Positions 23,791 to 35,751 of a stretch of 64,000 nt of DNA are shown here, piece after piece. The stretch is from positions 14,115,308 through 14,179,307 of the forward strand of contig OZ020262.1 of the NCBI GenBank assembly GCA_963971285.1, read 5' to 3'. The position numbers and the translations under genes are program-made. The notes below the pieces were generated by a model. It was not told where the DNA came from. It saw only the letters and a list, made by a program, of their open reading frames with translations, and ran no database searches. Positions within the stretch are counted from its first letter, which is position 1. The number at the start of each line of letters is the position of its first letter. The stretch comes from Astropecten irregularis. Its lineage: Eukaryota > Echinodermata > Asteroidea > Paxillosida > Astropectinidae.

Positions 23791-24488
23791 GTAAGTTGTT
23801 TTTTTATCCAGTATACCATTACTGATACAGTGTCATTCTGGTGTATTTTTGTACCGAGGGGTGCGGTTTTTTTTTCACTGTTAACACTGAAAAGACTATG
23901 TGATATTTTTCCGTTGGTGACGCAAATATTTTGCCAGTTTGAATTTCGCGATGATGTCTGAAACAAAATTATAAATAAGGAATAAAATCAACACTCATTA
24001 GCAGAGATTTTGTTTACACGGCCAGTTTTGTAATACCGGAAAAGTTTTTTAGTTTTTCAAGGGGGCTCATAAAATGATTACAATAATTTTGGTACATCAT
24101 TGTTTAAGCAACAAAATTATATGAAATGGGAATTTCAATTCAATACTAGCGTCACTAATTATTTCAAATTAATCTAAATGTTCCGTTCATACCTTGTGAT
24201 TGGGCTCTCAATTTTTTCCCACCACAATGCGTTGACAAAGCGTCTTAACCAATGACGCAAGCACCACAAACCCCATGGCTGGATTCCTAACGTCCCCTAC
24301 ACCACGAACTGACACCCACTGTATCTAATGTGTGAATCTATTTTTCGATTTTCATTTTGATATCGATTTGGACTATTTGAGTGAATATCTGCCTGTATAC
24401 CAATTTACAAGGCTTTATTTATACCAAAAAAACGCAGCTAATTAGACTATTAAATTGGGAGCGTCACTTTTCGAGTCTCCCCGCTATT

Positions 24489-24613
24489 CGGTTTCACGAA
24501 CTGACACGCAAGTCATTCTCGAATAGTAAACTGTAGGGACACTCATGTGTATACATCTGGAAAAAATCAGTTTCACGAACTGACCCGCACCTCTGTGTCA
24601 CTTCGTGAAACCG
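24489..24613. mobile_element. MITE family F in CA-2 intron 1
   Basis: Inverted ends CGGTTTCACGAACTGACACG and TGTGTCACTTCGTGAAACCG enclose 125 bp, with a second internal CAGTTTCACGAACTGACCCG. No other full copy seen in the window. Confidence 0.65.
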
Positions 24614-25244
24614 ATTATATCCATGTTGTACGAGTGCTGCGCCTAGGCATTTATGCGCGCGCATTTTTATGTCACTGCAAATCACCCCTCTCGCATTTCA
24701 AATGACTGATTAAACAAACTCACTTGGCCAGTTATATATTAGACTGAAGAATATGTATTAATATCGGATTTGGTGTAAATATCCTGGTACAATTAAAATA
24801 TTGGAAAACAACCTGCATCTATTTTAGGCCTCACGCACCATAACAACACACGAACAACACGTACATCATTCTCGTGTCAGATGGCCGAACAATGTTTGCC
24901 AAAAAGTTAGGTGTTCAGTTGGCAAACGTGTGCCATTTGAAATGTGAGGGTATATAGTGTGATTACTGATTAACGGGTAGGTTGAATGGTTATCACTGAC
25001 TGATAATCACTCTCATCTCGTTAAGTTTCATAGCAAGCCATTAATTGTACGGTCGAGATCTGAGGGAGGCAATGACCAAACCGCCCCTTCTCTGTGAAGG
25101 TCCAAACTCCGCCTCTTCGATATTGTACTTTGTACAGCGCCCTCACCGACCTACCTCAGCCAGCACAACATCAATTGAAATGCCATTATTATTATAACGT
25201 TTCGTTATTGATCACACACAGAAACCCCAAGGGATTCTACAGCA

Positions 25245-28200
25245 ATGATGGGTCTACGAGTTCTTGGTATTTTGCTGTTGGCGACGCCAATCTTTTGTAA
25301 GTTGGAATTGCGCAATCATTTCGAACAAATTCAAACAGTAATAACTGTCAGTGTCCATTGTTGTTTTGATTGTTTGTTTGGATCAAGGCTACAGATATTC
25401 ACGAATGATCATATCAAACATACTTAGAAATCATTCTTTGGAACAGCATTTGCGCTTATGCGAACAGGCAATATAACGTCCTGTAAATGTGACATTAATT
25501 CAGCATAATCTTTACTTATCAATTCATATTTTATGCAAACCTTGACTGCATGCATTGATACACAGAAATCTTCAGTGGACAAATTACTATCGAATACCAC
25601 AAATCAAAATCAATATTAAGGAAACATAAAAACGGACGAAAGATGAAGATATGGTTTAATTTAAGTCAATGGCCGTATTGACATTTTATTTTTAATTTCC
25701 CTTTTACAGGCGCCGACTTTACCTATGACAATGGGCCGCACGGTAAGATGATTCACAGTAATTGATAGCTATTCTCGAAATGACATAATTATTACAATGC
25801 ATTTGTATTTGCTTGTTGTGAGCTATCTGAACGTTCAAACTTTCTTCCGTCTTTGATTGTTTGTTTGTTGTGTTGTTTGTTTGTTTGTTTGGTATAGGAC
25901 CTGCCAATTGGGCCTCGCTGTTCCCGCATGACTGCGCAGGCAGCAAACAGTCACCGATCAACCTCAAGAGCAGCGAGACCTCCGGCCCCGGTAATCTGTG
26001 GTTTGTGTATAGCTATGACCTGTTCCAATCCTCTACATCTAGCGGCACAGTCACTAACAATGGACACAGCGGTGAGTAGTCATTCGGATTTGTGTGCACT
26101 CTCAGAACGCTAGGTGGCAGCAGACTCGTAACACTCCCCACGTGTTATCGTTTGCCGAACGCTTTGCAAACTTTGGTGGCGCCAAATTTTGAATAGCCAG
26201 AATTTGCGGTTATGGCTGAGATATACATCATGCACCATAGCATAAACGCTGGTGGGGCAGCGCTCCATATATTCGTATTTCATTTGAAAAAAAAATCGGC
26301 AAAGAAAAAATAAAAAACAACTCACTGTAATGTGAATATAAACAGATGTACGCTCCCCTCCTCTGCTATAAAGTCATTACAAAACAAATGGCGGGAAAAA
26401 ATCTACAATGTGCACATCTGTAGATGAGACAACGCACGTTTGTTTTCCCTATTCGAACAGGCCCTGAAACTCTGCACAAAATTGTGGCTTTTTGTCACCT
26501 ATACAGTGGCTTCCTTCTAAAACTATCAGAGTAAACGATGACCAGCATCCACTGAAAAAGGGGTGAACCTTAAAAAAAAAGTAAAACAGCAATTTTGAAT
26601 GATGTTGTCACAATATATCACATTATAATAGTGGTGCTGACTTTCAACGGGAACATGCAAATCACTGGGAGCGGGATTCAGAGCGACATGTACAAGGTTG
26701 ACCAGCTGCATTACCACTTCGGTAGCGTCAATGGCCAAGGTTCCGAGCACACGATCAACGGCAAACACTACGAGGCAGAGGTAGGTCTAACCTCGCGGCT
26801 AAGTTATTTTAAACTTTGACACTAAAATAAATGTAATTGATAACACTTCGTGGTACACTTGCGTTACGTTTGGCACTGTATACGATACATTGATGAATCA
26901 CACAAGATTTAACACTCCTCAATTTAACCCTTGGTGGAAACTCATCAATTGCCTCTATTTATCTTTACAAGAAAATGAAGAAATGTGTGCTATAATGTTG
27001 AATTCTTTCTGTTTGTATTTGTTTGTATATCAAGATGCATCTTGTAACGCATAACACCAAGTATTCATCTCTGTCTGAGGCGCAGACACATCCCAATGGA
27101 GTGGCAGTGTTTGGCGGTATGATCGAGGTGAAGTTGTACTATTTATATCTCTTGAATTGTTGTTGCTGCTGTTGCTTCTGTTGTTGCTGTTGTTGTTGAA
27201 CATGCTGCTGCTGTTGTTGTTGTTGTTGTTGTTGAACATGCTGCTGCTGTTGTTGCTGTTGTTGTTGAACATGCTGCTTCTATTGTTGCTGCTGCTACAG
27301 TTGCTGTTGTTGCTGCTGCTACTATTGTTGTTGTTGGTGTTGAACATGCTGCTGCTGTTGTTTGTTGAACATGCTTCTGCTGTTGTTCCTGCTGCTACTG
27401 TTGCTACTGCTGCTACTTTGGTGTTGTTGTTGTTGTTGTTGTTGTTTTGTGTTGTTGTTATATTAAAACAGTTATCTTTGCTCTGATTATTTTTAGGTGG
27501 GATCGTCCGACAACGAATTGTACACCAAATTTTTGTCAGCTGTTGAGAAGATTCCTTACAAAGGTTTGTATGTTTGTTTTCAGGTAGCCAACTTGTTGCA
27601 AACTCTTGGTGGCGCACTATTTGTAATCGCCGGTATTGCCTTGTGTCGCCGTCACGAAATGCCAAACTACAGTGGTATAAATGGATCTATGTTATTGACA
27701 TTTTTGAAGATATTCGAAAAGTTGCTTCAATATCAGCTTATAAAATTAACAGGCTTATGATAATTATGGAATCTGAAGGTTTGAGTTCTGTTTGTTTTCT
27801 ATCTGGTAGGAGATTCTGCCTCGTTTGATCTGAACTGCTGTCTAGTGGACTTACTCCCCCAGGATCTTGGCCATTTCTTCTACTATTCCGGCTCCTTCAC
27901 CACTCCCCACTGCAATGAAGTCGTCTTGTGGACCGTGTGGGAAAAACCCGTGGTGCTATCGGCGTCACAGGTATGACACAGAATAAAATCTGTTTTAATA
28001 GCGCCCTCTCCCGTGAAAGAGTTGTTAGATAGTTGTTTGTTTTGCACTAGCGCCCTCTTGCGTTGGTGGCACTACGGATTCCACTTTCCTGGCAGACCCT
28101 TTTGCCGACAACCCTCCTAAAGGGAATTTGTGTGACAAGATTTCACCGCACACTTCAGCACACAGGCGATGGACTGGCAGTTGTATATTACTAAAAGTAA

Positions 28201-28412
28201 AAACTGCCAAAGCTTTGACACTTAACGTACGTCTTTCTTATCCTCAGATTGCAGTGTTCCGCGGTCTGTTCAGCAATGCCGCCGGCGACGCCAAAGTCTC
28301 GATGGCCGACAACTTCCGCCCCGTGCAGCCTCTGAACGGCCGCAAGGTCTACTACTACCCAGAAAGCGACTACCGCTCGGACCTGGACCCCATCTACGGA
28401 GGGGACTTCTAA
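25245..28412 (+). CDS. secreted alpha-carbonic anhydrase (CA-2)
   Basis: Eight coding exons: 25245-25296, 25710-25742, 25898-26071, 26632-26780, 27035-27127, 27497-27563, 27810-27970, 28248-28412 (297 aa), phases and GT-AG sites as in CA-1. Signal peptide identical to CA-1 and CA-3. All catalytic features are kept: two His in QLHYHFGS, His in EMHLVTHN, shuttle His in TNNGHS, SGSFTTPHC, and the paired cysteines. After NFRPVQPLNGR comes a tail YYYPESDYRSDLDPIYGGDF, the longest of the three. Exon 3 is one codon longer than in CA-1. Predicted secreted CO2-hydrating enzyme; nothing suggests loss of activity. Confidence 0.93.
27157..27455. repeat. (TTG/CTG)n microsatellite in CA-2 intron 5
   Basis: About 300 bp of TTG and CTG triplets interrupted by a recurring TTGAACATGCTG unit (at least six times), giving a higher-order repeat. 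Long Leu- or Asn/Ser-rich open frames across it are artefacts of the triplet repeat. Confidence 0.9.
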
Positions 28413-28908
28413 TAAAATGGTTCCTCGCTGAGTAGGCTCATTCGAGTTTGAACGGAGTTCATCACGACGTCCGAAAACCGGGCATACGAGCCCTGAAATA
28501 ATGTAACGTAGAGAATGAGAATATGAAAACTATAATTCGATTTCGAATTCGATATCAAAAGCATAAATTTTAATTGATGAATATCTAAACAATTATGACC
28601 AAGAATAAAACACTTTAATACATGATACAGTCTCTACTACTACTTAATTGGAGCTTCGAGACACATGCAACTCATAACGTCTGTCAAAGTACACGTAACT
28701 TGAAGTGAATTATTTTGAAGGAATAACAAAATGTCGACAGAATGTGTCGACACTTGATCCAGTACGTACACTGTCAAGCATAATTTTCTTGAGAATCGAC
28801 ACCTGTTGGCTATCGACATAGTACCAGGCAAAAATAGAGTTAAGCAAATTCTCTCTCGTTGTGTAGTGATTTGATATGTTGTCCTAATTTGGAAGTTGAA
28901 TCTTGCAC

Positions 28909-28914
28909 AATAAA
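28909..28914 (+). terminator. CA-2 poly(A) signal
   Basis: AATAAA in the block GAATCTTGCACAATAAAG shared with CA-1 and CA-3, followed by TTTGGTGGTGATGG. Confidence 0.7.
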
Positions 28915-29102
28915 GTTGATTTGGTGGTGATGGGAAGAACGAGCTTCTGTGAGTCAATTATTTGTGTATGTTCCCCGTCTGACTGTGAAGTGCGTGGTTG
29001 GAGTCCATGTAGCATCGTGTGTGTTTTGTCCAGTAAACATATGGAACATGAACAGTTGAAATTGCACGTTTTTGTCAGAAACATTATAAAGTAGGTAATT
29101 TG

Positions 29103-29481
29103 TTTACAGATTAAAGGTAGTATCATGCTTTGGTTTTCGTCAACGAAATACAGATTCATGGGCAAAAATAGCAAGGAAGATACAGAAACAGTCATCTGCG
29201 AAAATTGGAGTCCCATACGGTGCCCACTTTTTGAGAAAACCGTGAAAAAAAGCCACAGTATTTCTTAAGTCTTTTCTCCTTTTCTTTCTTTTAAAAGATC
29301 AAAAAGATTTTCAGTCGTTGTTTGACTAATTTCTGGATAAAAACACCATTTCAGGCGGGAATATTTAAAGGTATGTTTCTACCACCACCATCTTCATACC
29401 CTGTAAGTTATACGTAGAATTTGTGAACATTTCTGTTTTGGTATGTTACCAAAAAGTATGATAACACCTTTAAAAGAGGAC
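29103..29481. mobile_element. MITE family A, most complete copy
   Basis: About 380 bp. Left end TTAAAGGTAGTATCATGC and right end AAGTATGATAACACCTTTAA are inverted copies; TTAA at both borders may be a duplicated target. The interior has GGTATGTTTCTACCACCACC and CATCTTCATACCCTGTAAG. Partial relatives lie at 7209, 11209, 17030, 22746, 35390 and 59094. The breakpoint of the tandem duplication (29222) lies inside it. Confidence 0.78.
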
Positions 29482-29594
29482 TTTAGCATTGTTTTAGAGG
29501 TCACTTTTTCTCTCAAACACAAGAAAATTCCTCTCCACTTTGTGCATATTATATATAATGTATGTCTATCTTTGGATTTGTTTTTATCCCCGCA

Positions 29595-29777
29595 GGGAGA
29601 GGGCCGCATCCTGGTAGCAGTGCAACACCAGGCCAACCCATGACCAGTAAGGAGCTAGCTCCTAAATGACTGGTCAGGTTTTCAAAAATCAAATCGAAAT
29701 AAAAGCCACCCAATGGGCGGCATTTCAGATTTCAATCTGAAAAGAACAGAATTACACGTGATCTTAGCCAAAAGGCT
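29595..29777 (-). pseudogene. U2 snRNA-like gene, 5'-truncated copy
   Basis: Same sequence as the copy at 35752-35944 through stem-loops II, III and IV and the Sm site. At the 5' end of the RNA the sequence passes from GGC straight into TGAAAAAAGTTTAGG: about 16 bp present in copy B, including the first dozen RNA nucleotides and half of stem I, are missing. The 3'-box-like AAAGATAGA lies downstream. Probably a nonfunctional duplicate. Confidence 0.75.
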
Positions 29778-31037
29778 GAAAAAAGTTTAGGACATCATAT
29801 GATGTTTGGAGAGTACTTATACAATCACGGTTAGGCAAATACATTTGAAGTCACTAATTACAAAATTTCACTGGATAATTAACAATCCTCTAACTGAACA
29901 AGATGGTTGACAAAGCTACGTTGTATAATAGTTTTCCTGACTTTTAGCTGTTGAATTTGCCATAAAAAGATACATTTTGGTGAGAAAAATGTATGTTAAC
30001 TTAGTCCACGCCGTTACTCACATGAATGAACCTCATGAATAAACATGACGCAATGAGCATGCTCAGTGAATACAAAATGCTTGATATGTCTCTTCAAGCG
30101 TGAACAGCAAATGCACCCCAGAACTTGAAAGTGAAAGGTACATCATGCATAAAGGAATATCTTAACAATATACAAGAGCCACAACATGGATTTCACCAAA
30201 CACTGCTAAGATTAATCTTAAGATGAGTTGGTGATTGTCTATTGTGACATCACACTTTGCCTAGCAATGACGATTGATTCATGTTCAAGATCAATGCCAG
30301 TGCTGTGTGACCTCCTGGCTTACTCTATACCAAACCTTTCTCTAGTTTTTCTGTCCAATATTATTTTGATATCATAAACTCAGCTGTCTAGAATTAACAG
30401 AGAATATTAGGACCTATGATGCCTTGCAGCCCTACGTGTGATACGATGGGTTATTAACTCGAGTTACGATCGATCGTAGGGCTTCGTGAAATCGACCCTA
30501 GTGTGAATCGCATCAAGATTTCATTGAGTTTAGTAATGAAATGTGAAATTGTGATTCTAAGACTAAAACAGGACGAAGTTCTAAAGGATATCGCAGACAA
30601 AATATTTGAAGACCTCACTGCAGTGCTGTATGTATTATATCTGGGTTACGCAATTAAACAAAATGTTACCAAATGCTTTTGTAAATATCGGCAATATAAC
30701 CACGTTGAACTATATAATATAATTATTGCATCATTCTGCAGCAGTTTGGTCTATCCATTTTACCTCTATTCCATGGAGCTATACCAAACCCTTATTAAAC
30801 TTCACCTACAATTCGGCCGTTTTGAGGTTTCGGCAAAAAGTCATCGGTTAACCTATACAACATTGAAAAGAAAATGAAAATTGAAATGTTCACCTTTATT
30901 TTGCCGAATTGGTCGATTGCCTCAGAAACTTGTGAGTTCTTGTAATTTTTATTTTAATAACTGACCATTTTGCGTGGGAACCTTTGGGAAATTATTTAAT
31001 GGTCTGCACCCTTGTACACTGAAACAAAAAAACATCA

Positions 31038-34000
31038 CATAGTATAGTATAGGACGGCGCTCGTGCTAGCTGCCTCCCACATCAAACTGGCTCTCCAGAT
31101 TTATCTGTTTTTATCCATTTTAGATCTACTCTTACATGTAATTTTTATCTTAACTAGTCGTGGAGTAATGCTGCCACAGTGCTTGATCATTGGAGTTTCT
31201 TTTGTGGTGCTCAGTCGGGATATTTGGCCACCTATAATTGCTGACACCAGCCAAGTCATGGTCGTGGGAATTCAATATGGACGCCATGATCTGCTGAAGT
31301 TGCGTGAAGCAGCACCTTGTTTGACTGGTCTTGAACTGGACTATTCTGCTCTTGTCGTTCCGCAAAGGACGAAAAGGCCATCCAGATGGAAGAGACCTCG
31401 GGGTAAGCGAGGAGGTTACTCCAAATTTCAACATCGAATCAAACCTGTAATTGACATTTTTGATCGTAGACAGCAATCTCAGCAAATGGTACGGCGTATA
31501 TCTTCACGCGTTACGATTCTCTATCAGCCATTACATAACCTCGGACAGTGCCTCAATTTCTCCCTTTGGAATGCACGCTCGATGAATGGGAAAATCGGTG
31601 CCTTAACAGCGTCCATTATGGCTAATACAACGGACGTGTTTATGCTGACTGAATCATGGATTTGTGAGAAGAATGGTGTCCTTCTAGATGCGGACTTTTC
31701 TTCTTCTATAGACGGATTTAGTATATTACATGTTCCACGCTATAAACGCCGAGGTGGAGGCTTGGCCCTCATATTCAGAAACAATTTGAAGGTCAAGCGT
31801 AATACTTGTGACCCTTTCAAGTCAATGGAAGTATTGGATGCAACTATTCATGTTGGCAGCATTATGATTCGTGCTCTGACTGTCTACAGACCGCCCTATT
31901 CTGATAAACATCAAGTCACTTTCCCCACATTTATATCAGAATTTGGTGAGCTCATGGAAAGCCTGATAGTATCGTCTGGTCACTTAATGATTATGGGTGA
32001 CTTTAACATTCATGTGAACAAAGCAGAGTGTTCGGAAGCCCGACAATTTAACGAACTTATTTCATCGCTGGGCTTAGTTCAACACGTCGTCGAGAGTACA
32101 CATATAAAAGGTCACACACTGGACTTGGTTCTGACGCGTATCTCTGAATCCTGGCTCGGCAACTTTGTGACAGACCATACAATGCCTTCAGATCATTACG
32201 CTGTTCACTTCTCATCCATGATTCACCGCCCCCGTCCATTGAAAGTAACCAGAGAACATCGCGTTCTGAAGGACGTTGATGCAGTCGCCCTGAAAGCCTC
32301 AGTATCGTGTTCTGTTAAGCAGATGGAGTCGACAGTTGATGTCAATTGCCTTGTGGATGCCTACAAGATGGAATTGACCAGCTTGATGAATACCCATGCT
32401 CCTATTCAAAAGAAGACTTTGATTGACAAATCACGAGCAGAGTGGTTTTCAGCTGATCTTCTCTCTGAGCGACGGTCACTGAGGAAGCTAGAACGCCAAT
32501 GGTTAGGCTCCAAATTGGAGATTCATCGACAGATGTTCAAGGCTGCGCGGACAAAGTATAACAAACTTCTCGAAGCCAAAAAAGCATCATTTCATAGCAA
32601 TCGAATTGAGGCAGCTAACACGAAGGAACTTTTCGGCATCGTTGATACCATCTCGGGTTCAAAGAAGGCTTCAGCCAACATTCTTCCGAACAATTTTGAA
32701 ATCCCCCAACTACCGGAGATATTTGCAAACTTTTTCGCTGAAAAAATTGTTTCAATTCGAGGGAAGCTGTTGAGCAACGACAATGACGTCATTACTACTG
32801 TTGCTTCAATCTCACCTCCTGTCGAGCTCACAGCTCTTCGTCCCCTTTCATTGGATGAGGTCACGGCTCTTGTTCGGAAAATGCCGGCAAAGACTTGCGA
32901 GTTGGATCCTATGCCAACCCAATTAATCAAGGATTGCTGTGTTGAATTGGCACCTGTACTCTTGCGTATCGTGAATGCTTCATTTGAGTCTGGGATTTTC
33001 CCAGATGGGTGTAAATCTGCCATCGTTCGACCCTTGTTGAAGAAACGTGGATTGGACCCTAACACATTGAACAATTACCGTCCGGTGTCAACATGTAGTT
33101 TTCTAGATAAATTTCTTGAAAAATGCTGCTTAACACGGTTGAATCAGTACCTGTCTGTAAATGGCATATATGGCAAGCTTCAGTCAGCCTATCGGGAAGG
33201 GCACAGCACCGAGACTGCACTCCTTAGAGTCCTTAATGATGTTTTGCTCGCTCTTGATAGGCAGCATTATGTTATATTGGTGTTGCTTGATCTCTCGGCA
33301 GCCTTCGACACTATCGATCACGATACTCTCATGAACAGATTGCGTACCCGTTTTGGCATTTGTGATAAGGCCTATGATTGGTTCAAATCCTTCCTACTAG
33401 GAAGAACCCAGAGAGTGTCAGTGCAATCGATGGTGTCGAGGGACCATACACTTGAATTCGGTGTTCCCCAGGGATCGGTCCTCGGACCAGTCCTGTTCAC
33501 CCTGTACATGACACCAGTTGAGGACATCGTCACTCGCCACGGTCTTAATGCGGTGTTCTATGCTGATGACTCCCAGCTCTATGTCGCCTGTGACTCCCGT
33601 ACGGACTCCAGCACAACTGGTCGTATTGAGGCCTGCATTGACGAGATTCGTCATTGGATGCGGTTAAATCTACTCGCTCTCAATGATGAGAAGACCGAAA
33701 TTATCAGGTTCTCGTCAAGAACCAAGGAAATGCGGGTTGTCACAGGTGATGTTAGAGTCGGTGAGGTGCATGTTCCACCATCGGCTACAGTCCGTGACCT
33801 GGGGGTGATGTTGGACTCGGCTGGTGTCATGGATGAGCAGATAAAAAGTGTGTGTAGCAAGGCTTCTCACTCACTGTGGCGTATTGGTAAGATCCGGCGT
33901 TTGTTGGATCAAGCCAGCACTGAGAAATTGATACATGGTTTTGTGACATCAAGGCTGGATTATTGCAACAGCTTATTCCATGGTCTTCCGCACTATAAGA

Positions 34001-34740
34001 TCCAAAAAATACAACATATTCAGAATGCCGCTGCTAGGCTGGTTGTCCGTAGGAAGCTGAAACATCATGCAAGCATGATGCCCATTCTCAAAGAGCTCCA
34101 TTGGCTCCCTGTTGAACAGCGGATTCAATTCAAATTACTAGGAATAATTTTTAAGTTGATTCACAGCAGTGAGTCTGCACCAGGATACCTCACCGAAATT
34201 ATTCAAGTTGAAACCCCTGCCTATCAAACGAGGAGTAGTAGTGGAGTAAGGCTGGTTCCCTTCTCTTTCAAGTCTCATGGGAAGACACCAAGTCAACAGT
34301 ACGGTGATCGTGCCCTTAGTGTGGCCGCACCACACTTATGGAATAGTCTTCCATCAAACTTAAGGTCGCTTTCACGTTTTACTCAGTTTAGATCCCAGTT
34401 GAAAACATATCTTTTTAGACGGTATTTTAAGTAATTCTAGTCCACTGACACTTTTTATGGGCGTTTTCTTATATCGCGGTCCTATTTTTTCTACATTTAA
34501 ATTTTTCATGGTTTTTATGGTTATTGATTTAAATGTGAAATGTGTAATGCTAAAGTATTTTTAAGTCGTAAACATTTTTTCTTGCATAGTATTTAAGGCA
34601 ATGTTTTTAATTCTAGTCTTTTTACTCTGAATAATGCTTTTTATATTTATATTTATATTTGTGTATGATATGTACAGACGGTTGAGACGTCATGTTGTGT
34701 AACTGTCTTTAAAAAATAAATTATTATTATTATTATTATT
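31038..34740 (+). mobile_element. non-LTR retrotransposon (LINE), CR1/L2 group
   Basis: A 3.7-kb insertion present in unit A and absent from unit B, which gives the empty site. It carries one long endonuclease-reverse transcriptase frame, a 300-bp AT-rich 3'UTR and a terminal (ATT)n tail (about 34722-34740) typical of CR1/L2-type elements. A few target bases (TCCCTTT in unit B) are missing at the junction, with no clear target duplication. There is no separate ORF1, so it may be 5'-truncated or of a one-ORF type. Confidence 0.9.
31168..34434 (+). CDS. LINE ORF2: APE endonuclease + reverse transcriptase
   Basis: First in-frame ATG at 31168 gives 1088 aa; the frame is open from 31063. After a basic N-terminal stretch (KRPSRWKRPRGKRGG) comes an APE-type endonuclease (about residues 129-350) with WNARSM, TESWI, MGDFNIHVN, HTLDLVLT and SDHYAVHF. 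A linker rich in basic residues leads to the reverse transcriptase (about 600-860): NYRPVSTCSFLDKFLEK, LLDLSAAFDTIDHDTL, GVPQGSVLGPVLF and the catalytic FYADDSQLYV. A C-terminal region (LDYCNSLFHGLP, LHWLPVEQRIQFK) is characteristic of CR1/L2 relatives. No stop or frameshift interrupts it and all catalytic motifs are present, so the insertion is young. Confidence 0.94.
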   Translation: MLPQCLIIGVSFVVLSRDIWPPIIADTSQVMVVGIQYGRHDLLKLREAAPCLTGLELDYSALVVPQRTKRPSRWKRPRGKRGGYSKFQHRIKPVIDIFDRRQQSQQMVRRISSRVTILYQPLHNLGQCLNFSLWNARSMNGKIGALTASIMANTTDVFMLTESWICEKNGVLLDADFSSSIDGFSILHVPRYKRRGGGLALIFRNNLKVKRNTCDPFKSMEVLDATIHVGSIMIRALTVYRPPYSDKHQVTFPTFISEFGELMESLIVSSGHLMIMGDFNIHVNKAECSEARQFNELISSLGLVQHVVESTHIKGHTLDLVLTRISESWLGNFVTDHTMPSDHYAVHFSSMIHRPRPLKVTREHRVLKDVDAVALKASVSCSVKQMESTVDVNCLVDAYKMELTSLMNTHAPIQKKTLIDKSRAEWFSADLLSERRSLRKLERQWLGSKLEIHRQMFKAARTKYNKLLEAKKASFHSNRIEAANTKELFGIVDTISGSKKASANILPNNFEIPQLPEIFANFFAEKIVSIRGKLLSNDNDVITTVASISPPVELTALRPLSLDEVTALVRKMPAKTCELDPMPTQLIKDCCVELAPVLLRIVNASFESGIFPDGCKSAIVRPLLKKRGLDPNTLNNYRPVSTCSFLDKFLEKCCLTRLNQYLSVNGIYGKLQSAYREGHSTETALLRVLNDVLLALDRQHYVILVLLDLSAAFDTIDHDTLMNRLRTRFGICDKAYDWFKSFLLGRTQRVSVQSMVSRDHTLEFGVPQGSVLGPVLFTLYMTPVEDIVTRHGLNAVFYADDSQLYVACDSRTDSSTTGRIEACIDEIRHWMRLNLLALNDEKTEIIRFSSRTKEMRVVTGDVRVGEVHVPPSATVRDLGVMLDSAGVMDEQIKSVCSKASHSLWRIGKIRRLLDQASTEKLIHGFVTSRLDYCNSLFHGLPHYKIQKIQHIQNAAARLVVRRKLKHHASMMPILKELHWLPVEQRIQFKLLGIIFKLIHSSESAPGYLTEIIQVETPAYQTRSSSGVRLVPFSFKSHGKTPSQQYGDRALSVAAPHLWNSLPSNLRSLSRFTQFRSQLKTYLFRRYFK

Positions 34741-34970
34741 AGCAATGGTCCCATGCACAAACCTATGCACGAAGGCTGGGAACTTGACCGCATGTTACTG
34801 ACTATGCCAAACATAATCAACGACCATTTGAATGCACAACTCATGTTGGTCCACGCAAACTCTACGGGCTTGCCTATAAGCGTGACGTGAACAGTCGTAT
34901 GGCATAGTCAGTGATATGCGGTCAAGTTCCCTGCCTTCGTAATACGGATTGTACACGAGCTTTATCATGG
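34741..34970. repeat. inverted-repeat element in unit A
   Basis: GGGAACTTGACCGCATGTTA and GTCCCATGCACAAACCTATG at the left are mirrored at the right (TATGCGGTCAAGTTCCCTGC, then GATTGTACACGAGC). Arms of about 95 bp. The same element stands at 37216-37445 in unit B. The LINE inserted at its left border. Confidence 0.75.
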
Positions 34971-35721
34971 AAGACAAAAAGTGGCCATCTTTTTTTTTCT
35001 GCTCTCAGCGTAGTAAAACAGCAGATTTTACGTTTTGGTTAGATGCAATTTCCCACCTTTCTTCTTTTTTTGCTACCTCAAAAGCAGATTGAACTTTTGT
35101 AGAAACTTTTATTTGTTCTGCTTTTTTACTAGCGGAAAACCAGATTTTACTTTTCCTCCTTTGGCTTATTGCTGGCGGACGAAAGTGGCCATCAAATCGG
35201 TGCATGTTCGAACTCACTGACATACCACAAATTTGTCGAAATGTTTTTCCCAAAAATAATCGTAAGGGAACATCATCGTAAATACCACTGAAGTACCACT
35301 TGTTCATCTTTGACATGACTGTGTAGAAAACGGCATGTGTAGAAAACGACTTGATTTCAGGCATTTTTGAGGCGATCTGTTTATGATTTGCCCACTTTTA
35401 TGAGAAAACCGTGAAAAACAGCCACAGTATTTCTTAAGTCTTTTCTCCTTTTTTGTTCTTTTAAAAGATCAAAAAGATTTTCAGTCGTTGTTTGACTAAT
35501 TTCTGGATAAATACACCATTTCAGGCGGAAATATTTAAAGGTATGTTTCTACCACCACCATCTTCATACCCTGTAAGTTATACGTAAAATCTGTGAACTG
35601 GTTTCTTACCAAAAAGTGTGATATTTTCAAAAGAGGACTTTAGCATTGTTTTAGAGGTCACTTTTTCTCTCAAACACAAGAAAGTTCCTCTCCACTTTAA
35701 GCATATTAAATCTTATTCATG

Positions 35722-35730
35722 TCTGTCTTT
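35722..35730 (-). promoter_or_regulatory. snRNA 3'-box-like motif
   Basis: On the minus strand AAAGACAGA fits the core AAARNNAGA of the metazoan snRNA 3' box, about 22 nt beyond the predicted RNA end. The GTTT half of the box is not obvious. Copy A keeps the match (AAAGATAGA). Confidence 0.4.
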
Positions 35731-35751
35731 GGATTTGTTTATTTCCCAGAA

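Larger units (their letters stand above)
29222..35389. repeat. tandem duplication, unit A (LINE-interrupted)
   Basis: Unit A without the LINE is about 2465 bp and is near-identical to unit B (35390-37867), head to tail. Both start GCCCACTTTT and end GGCGATCTGTTTATGATT. It contains half of MITE A, a broken U2-like gene, a MITE B fragment (30410-30499) and an inverted-repeat element. The 124-codon open frame at 30503-30877 has no counterpart kept open in unit B and is not a gene. Confidence 0.88.

Noticed and set aside
27030-27665. 211-codon Asn/Ser-rich minus-strand frame
   Set aside because: Produced by the TTG/CTG microsatellite; overlaps CA-2 exons 5 and 6 on the other strand.
30503-30877. 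124-codon frame in duplication unit A
   Set aside because: The frame is not kept in unit B and has no recognisable domain or codon bias.
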